In this document: in pieces, positions 1-10,675 of the stretch | How positions within the stretch are numbered: position 1 is the stretch's first letter | Layout: each line of letters starts with the position of its first letter | Notes under the pieces: model-generated | Database searches by the model: none | What the model saw: only the letters and a program-made list of their open reading frames with translations | What the model was told of the DNA's origin: nothing | Made by a program: the position numbers and the translations under genes | Source of the DNA: Oscheius dolichura | Taxonomy: Eukaryota; Nematoda; Chromadorea; Rhabditida; Rhabditidae | NCBI GenBank assembly: GCA_932521035.1 | Contig: OW051493.1 | Location: 2,170,001 to 2,234,000 of the forward strand | DNA length: 64,000 nt | Direction of reading: 5' to 3'

Positions 1-471
1 GAAACAGACGGATAGAGCTTTCTATTTCGTTCTCCCAGTCAAATATGCTAAACTTTTCAATAGATTCCTAAAATTAGCTGAAAAATAATCCCTGCCGTTC
101 AAAGTTGCTGGAAAGAGGGAAATTCTTCTTTTCTCGGTCCAACATACAAAAAAATGGAATTGTTTTGAAGATATCACCTCTTTGACTTGTTTTACTCAAT
201 TACGCCATAAAGATCTTCCTGTTCAGTTTTCTTTTTGGTAAATGGCGAAAATGTGACGTAACGCCATACGGTCTAGCCTTGTGCAGTTCAATATGAGTGC
301 AAGAAAGTTGAAGTAACCGAATGCTTTCTTTTTAGCCAATGGTGGAGACGCCCACTTCTATGGTATCACATATAACAAAATATAAGTAAAGCATTTGAGT
401 AAACAAATAGCAATAGATTACAAAGAAATGTTAGAAAAAATTTATGAAATAATAACCCAACAACAATTAAA

Positions 472-2884
472 CTAATCACTATCTTCTTCGTCACTTTCCT
501 GCAGCCAATCTACTAGTTTTTGCATATTTTGTTTGAGCGACGCTGTTTCCGGCATTGTTGTAAACCATTCTATAATCGCTCCTTCTTCAATGATATCCTC
601 ATCATAAAGTAGTTGACAAATTTTTGTACACCTAGGCGGTGGGAAAATATCATTTCGCTCTTTGTGTTTTTCTTCTAATCCCATAAGTAGCTGAATTTGG
701 CTTCTCTTCGTCTTGTAATAGTTTGCAAACATAGCTTTCCATTGTTTTGTGAGCTAAAAGGTAACGTCTGATACAGGATAAAGTAGAAATATACCTGGAG
801 GAACTGCGCTATGTTATCATTGCCTTGTAATCCCAAAAACGCAAAGAATGTATTTTTAGCTAAATCATCGACAGAAATATTATTAGCAAGCCGCGAAGAA
901 TTAATTTCCAGAATTAGGTTACTCATCTGAATAAGTATAAAGATGAACACACGAAGCTCACTAACCAGTTCAGGGCTGAAATCAAACGTTCGTATTCTTT
1001 CCATACTTTCTGTCACTTCTTCAAGGAAAACTGAGTTAGGGTCGACTTCTCCACCGGCATCTTCTTCTGACTCAGACTCCGACATACTCTATAAACAAAG
1101 TACAACCAATCAAATACGAGCTCTTACGGGTATTGCTCCTTCATCATATTCAAAGTCGTCGTCTTTTGGTACAGAGCGGCGACCAGCGTATTTCCAAAAA
1201 GATTTACTTGTATACATCTTCCATTGATATAGTCCATTATGCTCTTCGGCTTGTACCGTGTCGTCATCTTCTTCCGGCTTTATTTTGCAAAGAGCTGAAT
1301 TTGTTGGGAACTCCATTCCTGCCGGATACGATACCTACAAATATAAATAAAAGTCAAGTTAAAAAACCTACTCCATTGCCAATAATAGCCTGCTCTGCCA
1401 AGATGGTATTATCCGGTATCGTTACATCTGATCCTAAGACGACGTTTGTTAGGCGGCAATTCTTTCCAATTACACAACGATCACCAAAAAGGCAATTTCT
1501 AAGTTCACTACCATACCCTAAAACAACAATAAAGCAAATATAAAATAACTAACCAATTTTAACATTATTTCCTATAACAACATTGTTGATAATAGTGTTC
1601 TCTTCTACTTCATAATCTAGCCCTATACAAGCATTGTGTCCAGTAAAAATGGGGCTAAAATAAGATTTTCCAATAAATTAATAGGCTACTTACAAATTTG
1701 GAGCTTTACCAATGTTCTTCGCCGTGAGTGCAGTAAATATGAAGGTATTATTATCAAGTTCCACATTAATACGATTATCAATGCATGGCATCGTATTTGG
1801 AACCAAAGGATAAAACCAATGCTCCATCATCAATGTCTGAGCCAAAATAAGTGTTTCGTAATCACTGAGAAAATATATGTAGGTAGTAGAAAATAATACT
1901 TTATGCACAAAGCAGCATCATCCGGCCCCAAGACAGCCACGTGTATATTTTGTAGAAGAATTTCCTCGTTTACCAGTATTTCTCTAAAACATTCGAAGAT
2001 AACAGCATACACTTTGCTCAACTAACCTTACAACATTATCAGTATGCTGGAAGTCAAAATTATCGCTGAACTGGGCAGCTATACTTAGAGCGCAAAGAGC
2101 AATACCTGTATCACTAATATCTCTTCGAATAATTAATTCTTCAGTAAAATTCTTCTGAAATTATTAGATGAACTAGTATTCGGTAAATGAGACTTTATCT
2201 ATATCCAGGCGAGTAATGTCATCCTCTCTATGGTATAGCCGTAATTTATCGTCAAGATTTACGGCAATAACTTCGTTGTTTTTGTTTTCTAAGGAGCTGT
2301 ATATCAGCGTCATAACGTTGCCAGTCTTGTCGGCTTTCCGATGTTCTCTAAACACACCATTACAGTTTGAAAAAATGCCATTACCTGAAATTGGCAATAT
2401 GCTTTTTCAACGTGGATGAAGTAATAGTTGCAGGATTTGAAACCAAGAGAAAGTCACCTAAATTGTTCATGATTAAAATTGTACAGTCACATACCTAGAA
2501 TCTTTCCACGGCTCCACAATTCACGAAGTGTATCTCCTACGCTCATCGCATTGGCACAGGGAATAACGTTGAACTCAGCAAAACAACATTGCCATTCTTC
2601 GTGAATAGGAGCAAGAGCATCATAGTTTTCCTTTGTGACAGCAAGTATCACATTCTTGCATTCTGTTCTAGCAATCCATGCAAGTGTGTAGTGAATCAGT
2701 GGAACATTGCAAAGCCTTTGCATACACTAAAATAAATAGCATGAACTTGAATATATCATAACAGACTGACCCATGGCGCTTTTCCATCATTTAGTGGCGA
2801 AAATCGCCTGTCGAAAGAATCGACAACCACAACGGCCGTGAGATCGGCTTCTTTTGCATCTTTTTTATCTTGTTTAGGCGGCAT
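472..2884 (-). CDS. EIF2B5: Translation initiation factor eIF2B subunit epsilon
   Basis: Catalytic subunit of the cytosolic guanine-nucleotide exchange factor that recycles eIF2-GDP to eIF2-GTP. The start MPPKQDKKD is at 2884-2882, ten bases after a plausible acceptor (ttttacag), so the 5' end may be trans-spliced or carry a UTR intron. In order: an N-terminal nucleotidyltransferase-like domain (AVVVVDSFDRRFSPL, then MQRLCNVPLIHYTLAWI), a middle left-handed beta-helix read from short exons at about 1320-1900, an acidic linker (SESESEEDAGGEVDPNS) and a C-terminal HEAT-like W2/eIF5C domain ending WLQESDEEDSD. Known: the W2 domain holds the exchange activity and binds eIF2-beta. Introns are about 45-60 nt. 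Internal exon borders were not all resolved, but domain order and both ends agree with the family. Confidence 0.9.
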
Positions 2885-3439
2885 TGCCGCTATATCTGTA
2901 AAATAACATGAGATGTACATATGAATAATCGATAAGATGATGTAAAGAAGATAAAAATGACAGCAAAAATGATGAAAAATTTGAGAAGTTTGCTTACGAA
3001 ACTGCTCGAGTGACAAATTTGGAGAATCTCTCCTGCTCCAGGGCTATTTCGTTGTCATTGGAGCGTGCCCCGCGGAGACGGGCACTCAAAATTCATCCAT
3101 TCTTTTCACTTTTTTTGATTGTTGCAAGCTTGTTTCTTCTTCACTTTTGCTCTCTTTTAGTAAATCGGTGTGGCTGTTGTACCAGCTATTACTGCATCAC
3201 AATAGTAATTGCTAAGATAAAAAACGCATCGATAACTCCTTTCCACATTTGTTTTATCATAAATTGTTGTCAGTCAATTTTTGATGTGTACAACCTATAA
3301 CAAACGCAGGTTATGTTGCAGAACAATGGAAAATATACTGTCAATTGCATACACTTCTTTCTCAATGTTTCTTGCAATTCTTATACAGATGCATCATGCT
3401 TCTTTTCAGCATTGGACAAGCTAAAAGTAACACTGGATT

Positions 3440-3909
3440 ATGTCAAAATCTTTCTATAATTTTATCACTATAATCTCTTTGTTGAGTCTTCTCCACTGTG
3501 CCTACTCTGCTGCCCAGGTAATTTGAAATACTTGTTCATAAATTGTGCATCGATATATAGCATCGTGCTTATCTTCGACTAATTGAGCAGCCTTTCGTCT
3601 CACTGCCAGCTGATATTCTGGTTCAAGTGATTATCTCACTCGGTGTTCTAATTTACGGATCATCGTTTGTTGCTTCTCCTTTCCAGCATATCAAGAGCGA
3701 TCCCGTATGGAATATTTCAATTTTAATTTATCTAATGCAATTTGCAGAATAAGGATAAGTCATGGGACGATGTTGCCAGTTGTCTCTCCTTTGCCACTTT
3801 CGGCAATCGAGCTTATGCCATGTCTCCAGCTCACGCTATACGGCAACAAGAAGTAGTAGCTCTTCACAGCAACGTTCACTTTTATTTTCAGATCAATGCC
3901 GATTTCTAA
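3440..3909 (+). CDS. EMC5: ER membrane protein complex subunit 5 (MMGT family)
   Basis: Small two-helix subunit of the ER membrane protein complex, which inserts transmembrane helices; also described as a membrane magnesium transporter. Three exons, 3440-3517, 3591-3704 and 3748-3909, join in frame to about 117 residues. The first exon gives a hydrophobic N-terminus ending in HCAYSAAQ, the family hallmark. The second encodes the second membrane segment (LVQVIISLGVLIYGSSFV). The third contains FGNRAYAM. Introns are 73 and 43 nt. The stop at 3907-3909 lies within the likely first exon of the next gene (NDUFAF6), so the two may be co-transcribed. The C-terminal 20 residues are less conserved than the rest. 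Confidence 0.82.
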
Positions 3910-5250
3910 TCTCCTCCGTTCATCCTTCTAGTAGCTCTTATAGTACCAGTTCACATAGTCCCGATTTTTCTAATTTACCAGGAGCAAGGTATTGGTGTTC
4001 GTTATAAGATTCCACCTAATTTTAGACTTCCTTCTAAAAATATAACTAAAAAATCTCCAGTTCTCGAAATTACTCCTAAACAAGCTTCTGATGCTTTCGA
4101 ACATTGTCTAAATGTTGGTTTCTACCCATATTTGTTCATTTGTAATAATTTAGCTAGTCAAGCAACATGATGTTGACAATTTCTTGTCTATTCTCACTTT
4201 GCCTAAAAAGGCACATGCCGAAATGTTTACAGTAAGTTGATCGCTTCCATTGTCAATATTTTTACAATTGCAGGTACATGCTTTAAATGTAGAATTAGCT
4301 ATAATCCGTGATAAAATACAATCTCGGGGAAATACAGACACAACCGGCATGTATCGTCTTCAATTTTGGAAAGACGCTTTATCTTCTATATATGGTGGTT
4401 CTTCTCACCCTGTTCCTAGGTATATAATTTTGCTTATTTGTTATGCTTTCACAAATACAGACAACCTGTAGCTGTTGCTTTATGCTCTTTTGCTCCGGAT
4501 GCCCCTCCCCAATATTTAAACTCATTAGTTACTGCTAGACAACAAACAATCGGCGATAAACCATTTTCCAATGTCTTTGAGGTAAATTCAAAATTGTTTT
4601 TGAATATAAAAGTTCAGGTATGTGGTTATGGTGCTCGTACAGCTGGTTCACTTATTCAGCTACGTGCAGACTGCCTTTCCCGTGTCACCACACTTGATAT
4701 CGAAATTTATAAAGAAGATATCGATAAATCAGCAACTGATATTGGTGGTGCTTTTGGTGTCATGAATCTTATTAGGTGAATATTTTTTCCAAACGTTTCA
4801 AATGTCGTATTCTAGATCTACGCTTCCCTTATTCACTCGTGGTGTTGTCTTATTGCCTCTTGATTTGCTCAGTCTAAATGGGTTAACTCCTGATAAAGTC
4901 TACAATAAAAAACAGCCAGAAGATGTCAAGCACATGGTACGGGATATGGTTAGAGTAAGCTATACGTCTATTCTTTCAAATACAAGTTTTTAAGGTTGCT
5001 GAATCCCAATTGGAATCGGGTCGTAAACGAGCTTCTACCCTTCCTCGAACATTTCGTCTAGCGTTCAATCCCGTCTCCTCCGTCACTTCTCATCTTATTT
5101 CTACAATCAAAAAGGTGCCGTTCACTCATAATCCTCAATGCAATTCATCGTTTTCAGTTAGACTATGATCTTTATTCCCCTTATCTTCAACGTAGAAAAC
5201 CATTGCTCATGTGGTCGCTGCTTTTTGACAAGTATCTAGGCCGTGTTTAG
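3896..5250 (+). CDS. NDUFAF6: NADH dehydrogenase complex I assembly factor 6 (squalene/phytoene synthase fold)
   Basis: Mitochondrial assembly factor needed early in complex I biogenesis; it has the trans-isoprenyl synthase fold but lacks proven synthase activity. Readable blocks joined across 35-52 nt introns include LSILTLPKKAHAEMF, HALNVELAIIRDK, MYRLQFWKDAL, YGARTAGSLIQL, DIGGAFGVMNLIR and FTRGVVLLPLDLL, ending at TAG 5248-5250. One intron (4106-4157) is fixed by the phase needed to join DAFEH to KQHDVDNF. The N-terminus is not resolved. The open frame upstream of 3982 has no ATG, and the nearest start (ATG 3896) needs a roughly 41-nt intron with a weak donor at 3918. A mitochondrial presequence is expected but cannot be confirmed. 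Confidence 0.8.
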
Positions 5251-5371
5251 GTATTCGCCTTTATCCCTATTACATTTCATTTTTATTTGTATTGAATAGA
5301 TAAATTATATATTTATAAGAAAACATCAGTCTTGTTCAAATGTTTATGCCATCAACAGTTGACAAGACAAT

Positions 5372-7715
5372 CTACTTGGCAAAACGGGTGCGCAACGACA
5401 GCGCAAAGAAGGCCAGGAAGCGGTATCCCAGGACGAAGAGGGCCATCATACCAATGGACGTCCAGAGATTGCCATTCATTCCACGACGCTCCAACACGGA
5501 CTGGCCTCCTTCATAGCCGGGACAGTGAATATTAGCCACTGACTTATTTGTACAGCCTTCAATTGTATCAATCTAAAATGGTAATTTATTTTTTCGTTGG
5601 CTGTTTTTATTTACCATCGTCCACTGATTAATCTGCAATCCCTCAAAGCTATAACGGAACCAGGAGAGATGTGAAATCCACCGCAAATAGACTGGAATGG
5701 CATTGAAACTGATGTAGAAGCCGCCGAGGACTAGCATAGGCAGGACAAATAGCGGTGTGTAGGTGATGGCCGTACCCTCGTCTCCAAATACACATGCCGA
5801 TGCATAGGCAACCGAGATGGCGTTCCACACCATCAGGAGGCAGAGCAGGGTGTACATGAAGAAGGTGCCCGCGTGGGCATAGAGACCCGTCATCCAGTAG
5901 GCAATCAACGAATAGATTACCGGCATTATTGTGTACTGTGGCAGTTCGGCCAGCGACTTGGACAGGAAATAGGCACCGGTACTGTAGATGTGGGCCTTGT
6001 ATTCACGCATCAGAACCGGCAGCTCACTTGTGACCACCTGGAAATTGAGAAAATTCATATGTTCTTATATTTTAATCAAAATTAGCATTTAGAAAGATGA
6101 AATTCATATTAAAAATAAGAAGAAGACTGACATTGATAGAAGGGAAAAGAAAGAGGAAGTTCATATCACGGCACGAGTTGTACAGAGTCCCTTCGATGTT
6201 CTGTACAGCGGCGGCAGTGACCGGCAGCTGCCAGTTGACGATACCAATGATCAAGGCGGTCGAGATGACTTGGAAGGCTCGAACCTTGAGCAGGACGGGG
6301 TCTCTCAACGTGGTCAGGAAGGCCCTCCTCAACAGGACGGACATCTGGGTGAAGAAGGAGACAGCATAGCCGCGCTTCTTCTTGCGACTGTCCAGCCCGG
6401 CCTCCCTCACCGTCGACGGCTGGCTGGCTGCCCTCTTGACGCACTTGGCCATCTGCCTTCCATTGGCCGACTGCTCGTAGAGGCGGGTGATGGCTTCGAC
6501 TCGGGTGATGTCCTTCTCCTTGTTTTCAGTGATAGCCAGCTGGGAGATGGCATGATCCGCCGGATTGTAGGACTCCGGGACGGGGATGCCGACATGGACA
6601 AAGAAGTCACAGAGACCCGAGACGGGACCGTGGTAGGCGGGATGGCCGTTGGCCAAGAACAGAACTCTGAAATTGAAAAATTAATTTTGAATGGCGCGCC
6701 GGATTTTCTCACTACATCACTTTACAAATTACGTTTTAAACATCAAGAAGTACCGTAAAGCCTCTATTACAACCCTACCTCTACTAGGACCCCACCGTCT
6801 ATTACAACCCCCCTCTCAGAGCAAAATGGAAATATAAAGCCCCACCCTCTAATACACCCCCATTGTAATTCAATGTCTTTGCTATTTTTCTGTGTAAATA
6901 TGTAAAAAAGGCAAATTGCAGTACTTGTGAAACATGCTGAAAGTGGAGCTGCTTGGCTGATGAATAACGGAGATGACGGTCTTTCCCTGATCGGCGAGGA
7001 AGCGCATCGCTCCGACGACTTGCGACGCCATGAAGGCATCCAGCCCGCTGGTCGGCTCATCACAGAACAGAATCGACGGATTCGTCAACACCTCACAGGC
7101 AAATGCCAGACGCTTCTTCTCGCCGACCGAGATCCCCTTGACCTTATTCGGCACACCGATCATCGTGTTCTGGCAGTCGGTCAGATTGAACTGGCGGATC
7201 ACTTCCTCCACCTTCTGCATCTTCTCCTCCTTCGAATAGTTCCGGCCCATCCTCAACAGGGCCGAAAACGTCAGCTGCTCCCTGACCGTCAGGGTACCTA
7301 CGAAGAGATCCACCTGCTGCACGTAGGCCGACATCGCCCGGACCTCCGTCTTGTTCAGCTTCTGGCCGTTGATCAGCACGTTGCCCTTCTTCTCGACTCC
7401 CTTCGTGTCCAGGTAGGCCAAGATATTCATCAGGGTCGTCTTCCCGGCTCCGCTGCCGCCCATTATGGCCAGCACCTCGTTGGGGAAGGCGGCGCCGCTC
7501 ACGTCGCGCAGCACTGTCCGCCGGCTGCCGTCCTGCTTCAGCACCGTGGCTCCGATAGACTTCCAGACGAGGGTTTGGTCATCCGAGGCGGGACGCGGCA
7601 GCAGGGACTTGGTCTCCTCGGCAGAGTTCGTCTCCCGGCTGGATAGCTTTCGGCTGGAGAGGCGCTTGGAAGCGGCTTGGCTACTGGCGCTCTTCGACGA
7701 ACTGCCCGACATCAT
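5372..7715 (-). CDS. ABCG-family half transporter (White/ABCG type)
   Basis: ATP-driven exporter half-molecule, expected to dimerise in a membrane; the substrate cannot be inferred. The start is the first of two ATG codons at 7715. Order: a Ser-rich cytosolic N-terminus, a nucleotide-binding domain with Walker A (GGSGAGKTT), Q-loop (YVQQ), signature ISVGEKKR, Walker B/D-loop (ILFCDEPTSGLDA) and switch His (VIHQPSSS), then about six membrane segments. The last exon has an extracellular-type Cys pair (EGCTNK, IHCPGYEGG) before the final helix, and the protein ends RTRFAK at 5374. An intron between 6668 and about 6930 joins FHK to VLFLANG and carries a dispersed repeat. The signature has Val where SGGE is usual. 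The NBD-before-TMD order identifies ABCG. Confidence 0.9.
6755..6865. repeat. Intronic dispersed repeat (CTCTATTACAACC type)
   Basis: An A/C-rich stretch with repeated phrases such as 'cctctattacaaccc' and 'ccgtctattacaacc', preceded by 'taccgtaaag'. A relative lies in an HSC70 intron at about 40052-40195 with 'aataggaaccacc' and 'aattgaaccacc'. It lies wholly in the ABCG intron, so it does not disturb the reading frame. Confidence 0.55.
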
Positions 7716-8124
7716 GGACAAGCGAGAAGATGAAGCAGGACTGATAACTTTTGTTGACCGGAATTTTACCGAATTTTTGACAGGGGTGGGGAAGATTATG
7801 CTAATTTGGGGGTTTCGCTTTCTTGGTAGTTGCTGGTAACGGCGTTTTGGTGGGGAGGGAGCCGGCTCATTCTCGCTGGTAATCTGCCTTATTGAACTTT
7901 CCCCCCGTTCTCTAATTTCATGGCCGTATTGAAATTCTCGCTGGTAACGGCTTCTTTGTCGAGAGAACTGACTCCGCTCCGTACCGTAACCCTCTGCAAA
8001 TGTTACGTGAACTGCTTGTCCCAGTCTCTGAATCGCAAATTATCCTTCCAGTCGTCAGTCTCTTTTCCCCGGCGGGCAGCTGTCCCCGCCGAGTTGTCTG
8101 GGGTCAAGTTTCTCGGTGTATGAA

Positions 8125-8879
8125 CACGTGGGACGACGTGATTTCCATCTAAGATCTTCTTTTCCGGAAGCGTCAAGTAGCTGAAACAAAGTGGTCAAGT
8201 TTTCTCCGATTTGTGGTCTCCCACCTTTGTCTCTTGGCTAATTCGCCACGTGATATCAGTTTCCTCGTTGTTGTCGACCAATATGGGGAACCTTGTGTTA
8301 TTACCACGTGGGGGATGAAGAAAAGTACATTGAACATCGGAGAGGAAATAAAGAAGATGGGAAGAGTTGGTATAAAAAGTGCAGTAACCTCTTCCTTGAA
8401 CTGATAGTGAGACTTCAATGCGCCCGTACCCGTACGGTCTCGGCAGCTGCGGAACTTGTAATACATCTAAGCTAAACTAAAAGATTCCCCTGCTGCCGAG
8501 AGTTTACAGGTGCAGCAGTTTGCCCGAAAAGGCACCCAGGACGTACAGGAAGTAATTTCTAGCCATTTTGAAGTGGAAGTGGTACTTTCTGACCCCTTCC
8601 TGATCTTGTTAGACTGCTTATCCGCTTGTCTGTGTCCTCATCCCGCTGTCGTCTCTACTGCGTCATCGAGGAAAACTTAGAACCGTGAGTCTATTTACAC
8701 TCTCTGCTCATCCTCCTCCCCGGGAACAAGTGATTGACCCCCTGTCTCTCGGCTTGCACCCAGTCGCCTCTCAACGAGTTCACCCGTACCCTTCGCTCTC
8801 CCCACGTGGGACAAGACATGATTACCCTTGTTCTTTTACGTCTGCCGACCATTATTTCCTCTTCTCGTTCCACCACGTG
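8125..8879. promoter_or_regulatory. Cluster of five CACGTG E-boxes
   Basis: CACGTG occurs at 8125-8130, 8247-8252, 8305-8310, 8803-8808 and 8874-8879. About nine other copies were noticed in the rest of the window, so the local density is far above background. This palindrome is the core site of bHLH-zip factors (Myc/Max, MITF/TFEB-type). The nearest gene start is ABCG, 410-1160 bp away on the minus strand; the orphan gene at 9595 is the other candidate. Confidence 0.55.
8422..8514. mobile_element. 90-bp MITE copy A (TGCACCCGTA family, diverged)
   Basis: Inverted arms 'cccgtacggtctcggcag' on the left and 'ctgccgagagtttacagg' plus 'tgca' on the right flank an unrelated centre. It is more diverged than the copies at 9344, 10118 and 57134. 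Confidence 0.65.
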
Positions 8880-9343
8880 TTCTTCCTTTCGCTGTCTACT
8901 TTTTTTATGTGGTCATTTCCCTCTAGACATAATGGTGTCATTAGGTGATAAGCAGGAGCTGGGAATAAAGGGAATGTACCGTTAGCCACCCGACCCTGGG
9001 GGCGGACCAAGAGCCAGTTCTCGCTCGGGGGACCCTTGCGAACGACCATGTACTAGCTAGCCAATAAACTATTAGATTCTTATTCGTATTATTAGTTCTA
9101 CTGAGTATTAGTCTACGCCACGATAGTAGTGAGTCACAGTTAGATAGTACACAGCCGGAAGGGACGGCCATGTAACGGTATTTTTCTTTTCTCGTCTGGC
9201 TATCCTCTTTCTTCCTGTTCAATACCGTACTCTCCTTGTGGTCAATCCAGGAGTCGAAATGTGACACCATAGGTCTGAAAATAGCCGTATTCTAATCTGG
9301 AATACAGTCTATTTTGGCTGTTTTGGAGGAACGAAGTGAACTC

Positions 9344-9433
9344 TGCACCCGTACGATCTCGGCAGTAGCACGTCTTGGTATTCGGACGTGCCATTTCTTC
9401 AGGGCGCACAGCTGCCGAGATTTTACGGGTGCA
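9344..9433. mobile_element. 90-bp MITE copy B (TGCACCCGTA family)
   Basis: Exactly 90 bp from TGCACCCGTA with a following CTCGGCAG to CTGCCGAGATTTTACGGGTGCA. The arms are about 20 bp and nearly perfect inverted repeats; the centre contains its own short palindrome (gcacgtc...gacgtgc). No coding capacity. Confidence 0.75.
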
Positions 9434-9594
9434 GATGCGCGAAACCCTGGACTGTCTAGAAACGGAATTTCTCTTCAAATTTCGAAATTTTTCAGTGATT
9501 AGACAATTTAAAGATTATCTGCTGATCTTTTTCCAGTCCACTGAAGCCTGGCCTCCATTTCCCAGTTCATTCTTCGGTCTGCGCTAGCTAAAAA

Positions 9595-9990
9595 ATGCCG
9601 CAAATGAGCGATATGACTGCTCCTGCCCACTACCCGAAGTCTTACTCGTACAAGCCGATGATGGAGGCCTATCACAAGCAGGAGAAGAGCGACCGAGCCG
9701 CCAAGAAGACGAAGGAGAAGACACCGCCGGTTGCTGTGACCCCCCTGCCGACGGAGCTGCCCACTCTGGCCTCGCCGCTGCAGCCCATCGCGGGCGATGT
9801 CCTCATCCGTCATCTGCTGTCCGATGGAGGGCGTCTGACCAAGCTGAAGAGGGGAGACGATACCTATTATCACTTGAAGAGCCCCGATGGACGGCAGATC
9901 TTTCTCGAGAAGAAGCCCGGCGAGAGTCTGCTGCTGCTCATCGCCGACAAGAGAGGACGCCCCCTGCACAGCATGGCCTGTGAGCTGTAG
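9595..9990 (+). CDS. Unrecognised 131-residue protein
   Basis: A single uninterrupted open frame from ATG 9595 to TAG 9988, with GC-rich third positions like neighbouring real genes. The N-terminus is Tyr/Met/Lys-rich (SYSYKPMMEAYHKQEKS). A charged Lys stretch (AAKKTKEKT) and a Pro-rich linker follow. The C-terminal 60 residues look folded, with alternating hydrophobics (DVLIRHLLSDGGRLTKLK, DTYYHLKSPDGRQIFLEK, SLLLLIADKRGRPLHSM). There is no signal peptide or membrane segment. I do not recognise a family. Codon bias and the lack of low-complexity bias in the C-terminal half make it a likely gene. It lies downstream of the E-box region on the plus strand. Confidence 0.6.
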   Translation: MPQMSDMTAPAHYPKSYSYKPMMEAYHKQEKSDRAAKKTKEKTPPVAVTPLPTELPTLASPLQPIAGDVLIRHLLSDGGRLTKLKRGDDTYYHLKSPDGRQIFLEKKPGESLLLLIADKRGRPLHSMACEL

Positions 9991-10117
9991 GCTATAGCCA
10001 GAGAGATCCAGCTCGTCTTCTGGATAAATCTATTTCTTTGGGCGATTATTTGTTCTCTTTTTCATTCTCAATTTCTCGTGACGCTGGCTTTTCCAATTTC
10101 TTGAATTTGCGAGCGCC

Positions 10118-10207
10118 CGCACCCGTATAATCTCGGCAGCTGGAAGGCATGAAGAACTGGTGCACCTGAATACCAGGGCGCGCACCTGCCGAGATCTTAC
10201 GGGTGCA
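10118..10207. mobile_element. 90-bp MITE copy C (TGCACCCGTA family)
   Basis: Ninety bases from 'gcacccgtataatctcggcag' to 'ctgccgagatcttacggg' plus 'tgca', the same ends and length as the copies at 9344 and 57134. It lies between the orphan gene and the PLP-enzyme gene. Confidence 0.75.
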
Positions 10208-10599
10208 GTGGTCACTCCTCTTGCCTCAAACTGGACCAGATTACAGTATTCTCTTTCTGTAGCTGTCTTGCCTTACTGTATCTCCCATTCCTGACAATAT
10301 TCCCTCCAAAAGTAGCCTATTGTCTCTCTCCTGTCCACTCTCCAATTTCCCCGCAATCTCTTGATAATTTGACCACAAAGAACTCTGCTGTCCGCCGCCT
10401 CTTCCCGCCTCCCCCAATAAACAAGTAACATGGTCGTCTCTTGTCTTTGAAACCGTTTGTTCGACCCTTTTTATTGTCGCGTCTCCTAGCCGTGACCGTC
10501 ATTTGGGTTGTCCCCTCCGATTTTTCCCGCCTGTTTTGATCTCTTCTCTCTTTCATCAGCTTCGGTCAGTCTACTGTCCTTTTTCTCCCCTCCGAATCT

Positions 10600-10607
10600 T
10601 ATAAAAG
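10600..10607 (+). promoter_or_regulatory. TATA-like box upstream of the PLP-enzyme gene
   Basis: TATAAAAG lies 76 bp before the ATG at 10676, after a pyrimidine-rich stretch. The position fits a core promoter for that gene; assignment is by position only. Confidence 0.4.
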
Positions 10608-10675
10608 CTGATTTCTTCTGTCGATAACATTACATCAGCCTATTCTCTTCTCTTTCTTGGAAAATATTGACAATT

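Larger units (their letters stand above)
7716..9594. other. Intergenic region upstream of the ABCG gene, with E-box cluster
   Basis: No convincing gene in this 1.9 kb. It holds five CACGTG hexamers and two copies of the 90-bp MITE (8422-8514 and 9344-9433). It separates the divergent ABCG gene (-) and the 131-residue orphan gene (+), so promoters of both should lie here. The short open frames overlap each other and look random. Confidence 0.6.

Noticed and set aside
6927..7646. 239-codon frame (+) opposite the ABCG gene
   Set aside because: Shadow of the GC-rich ABCG exon; His/Leu-rich with no domain.
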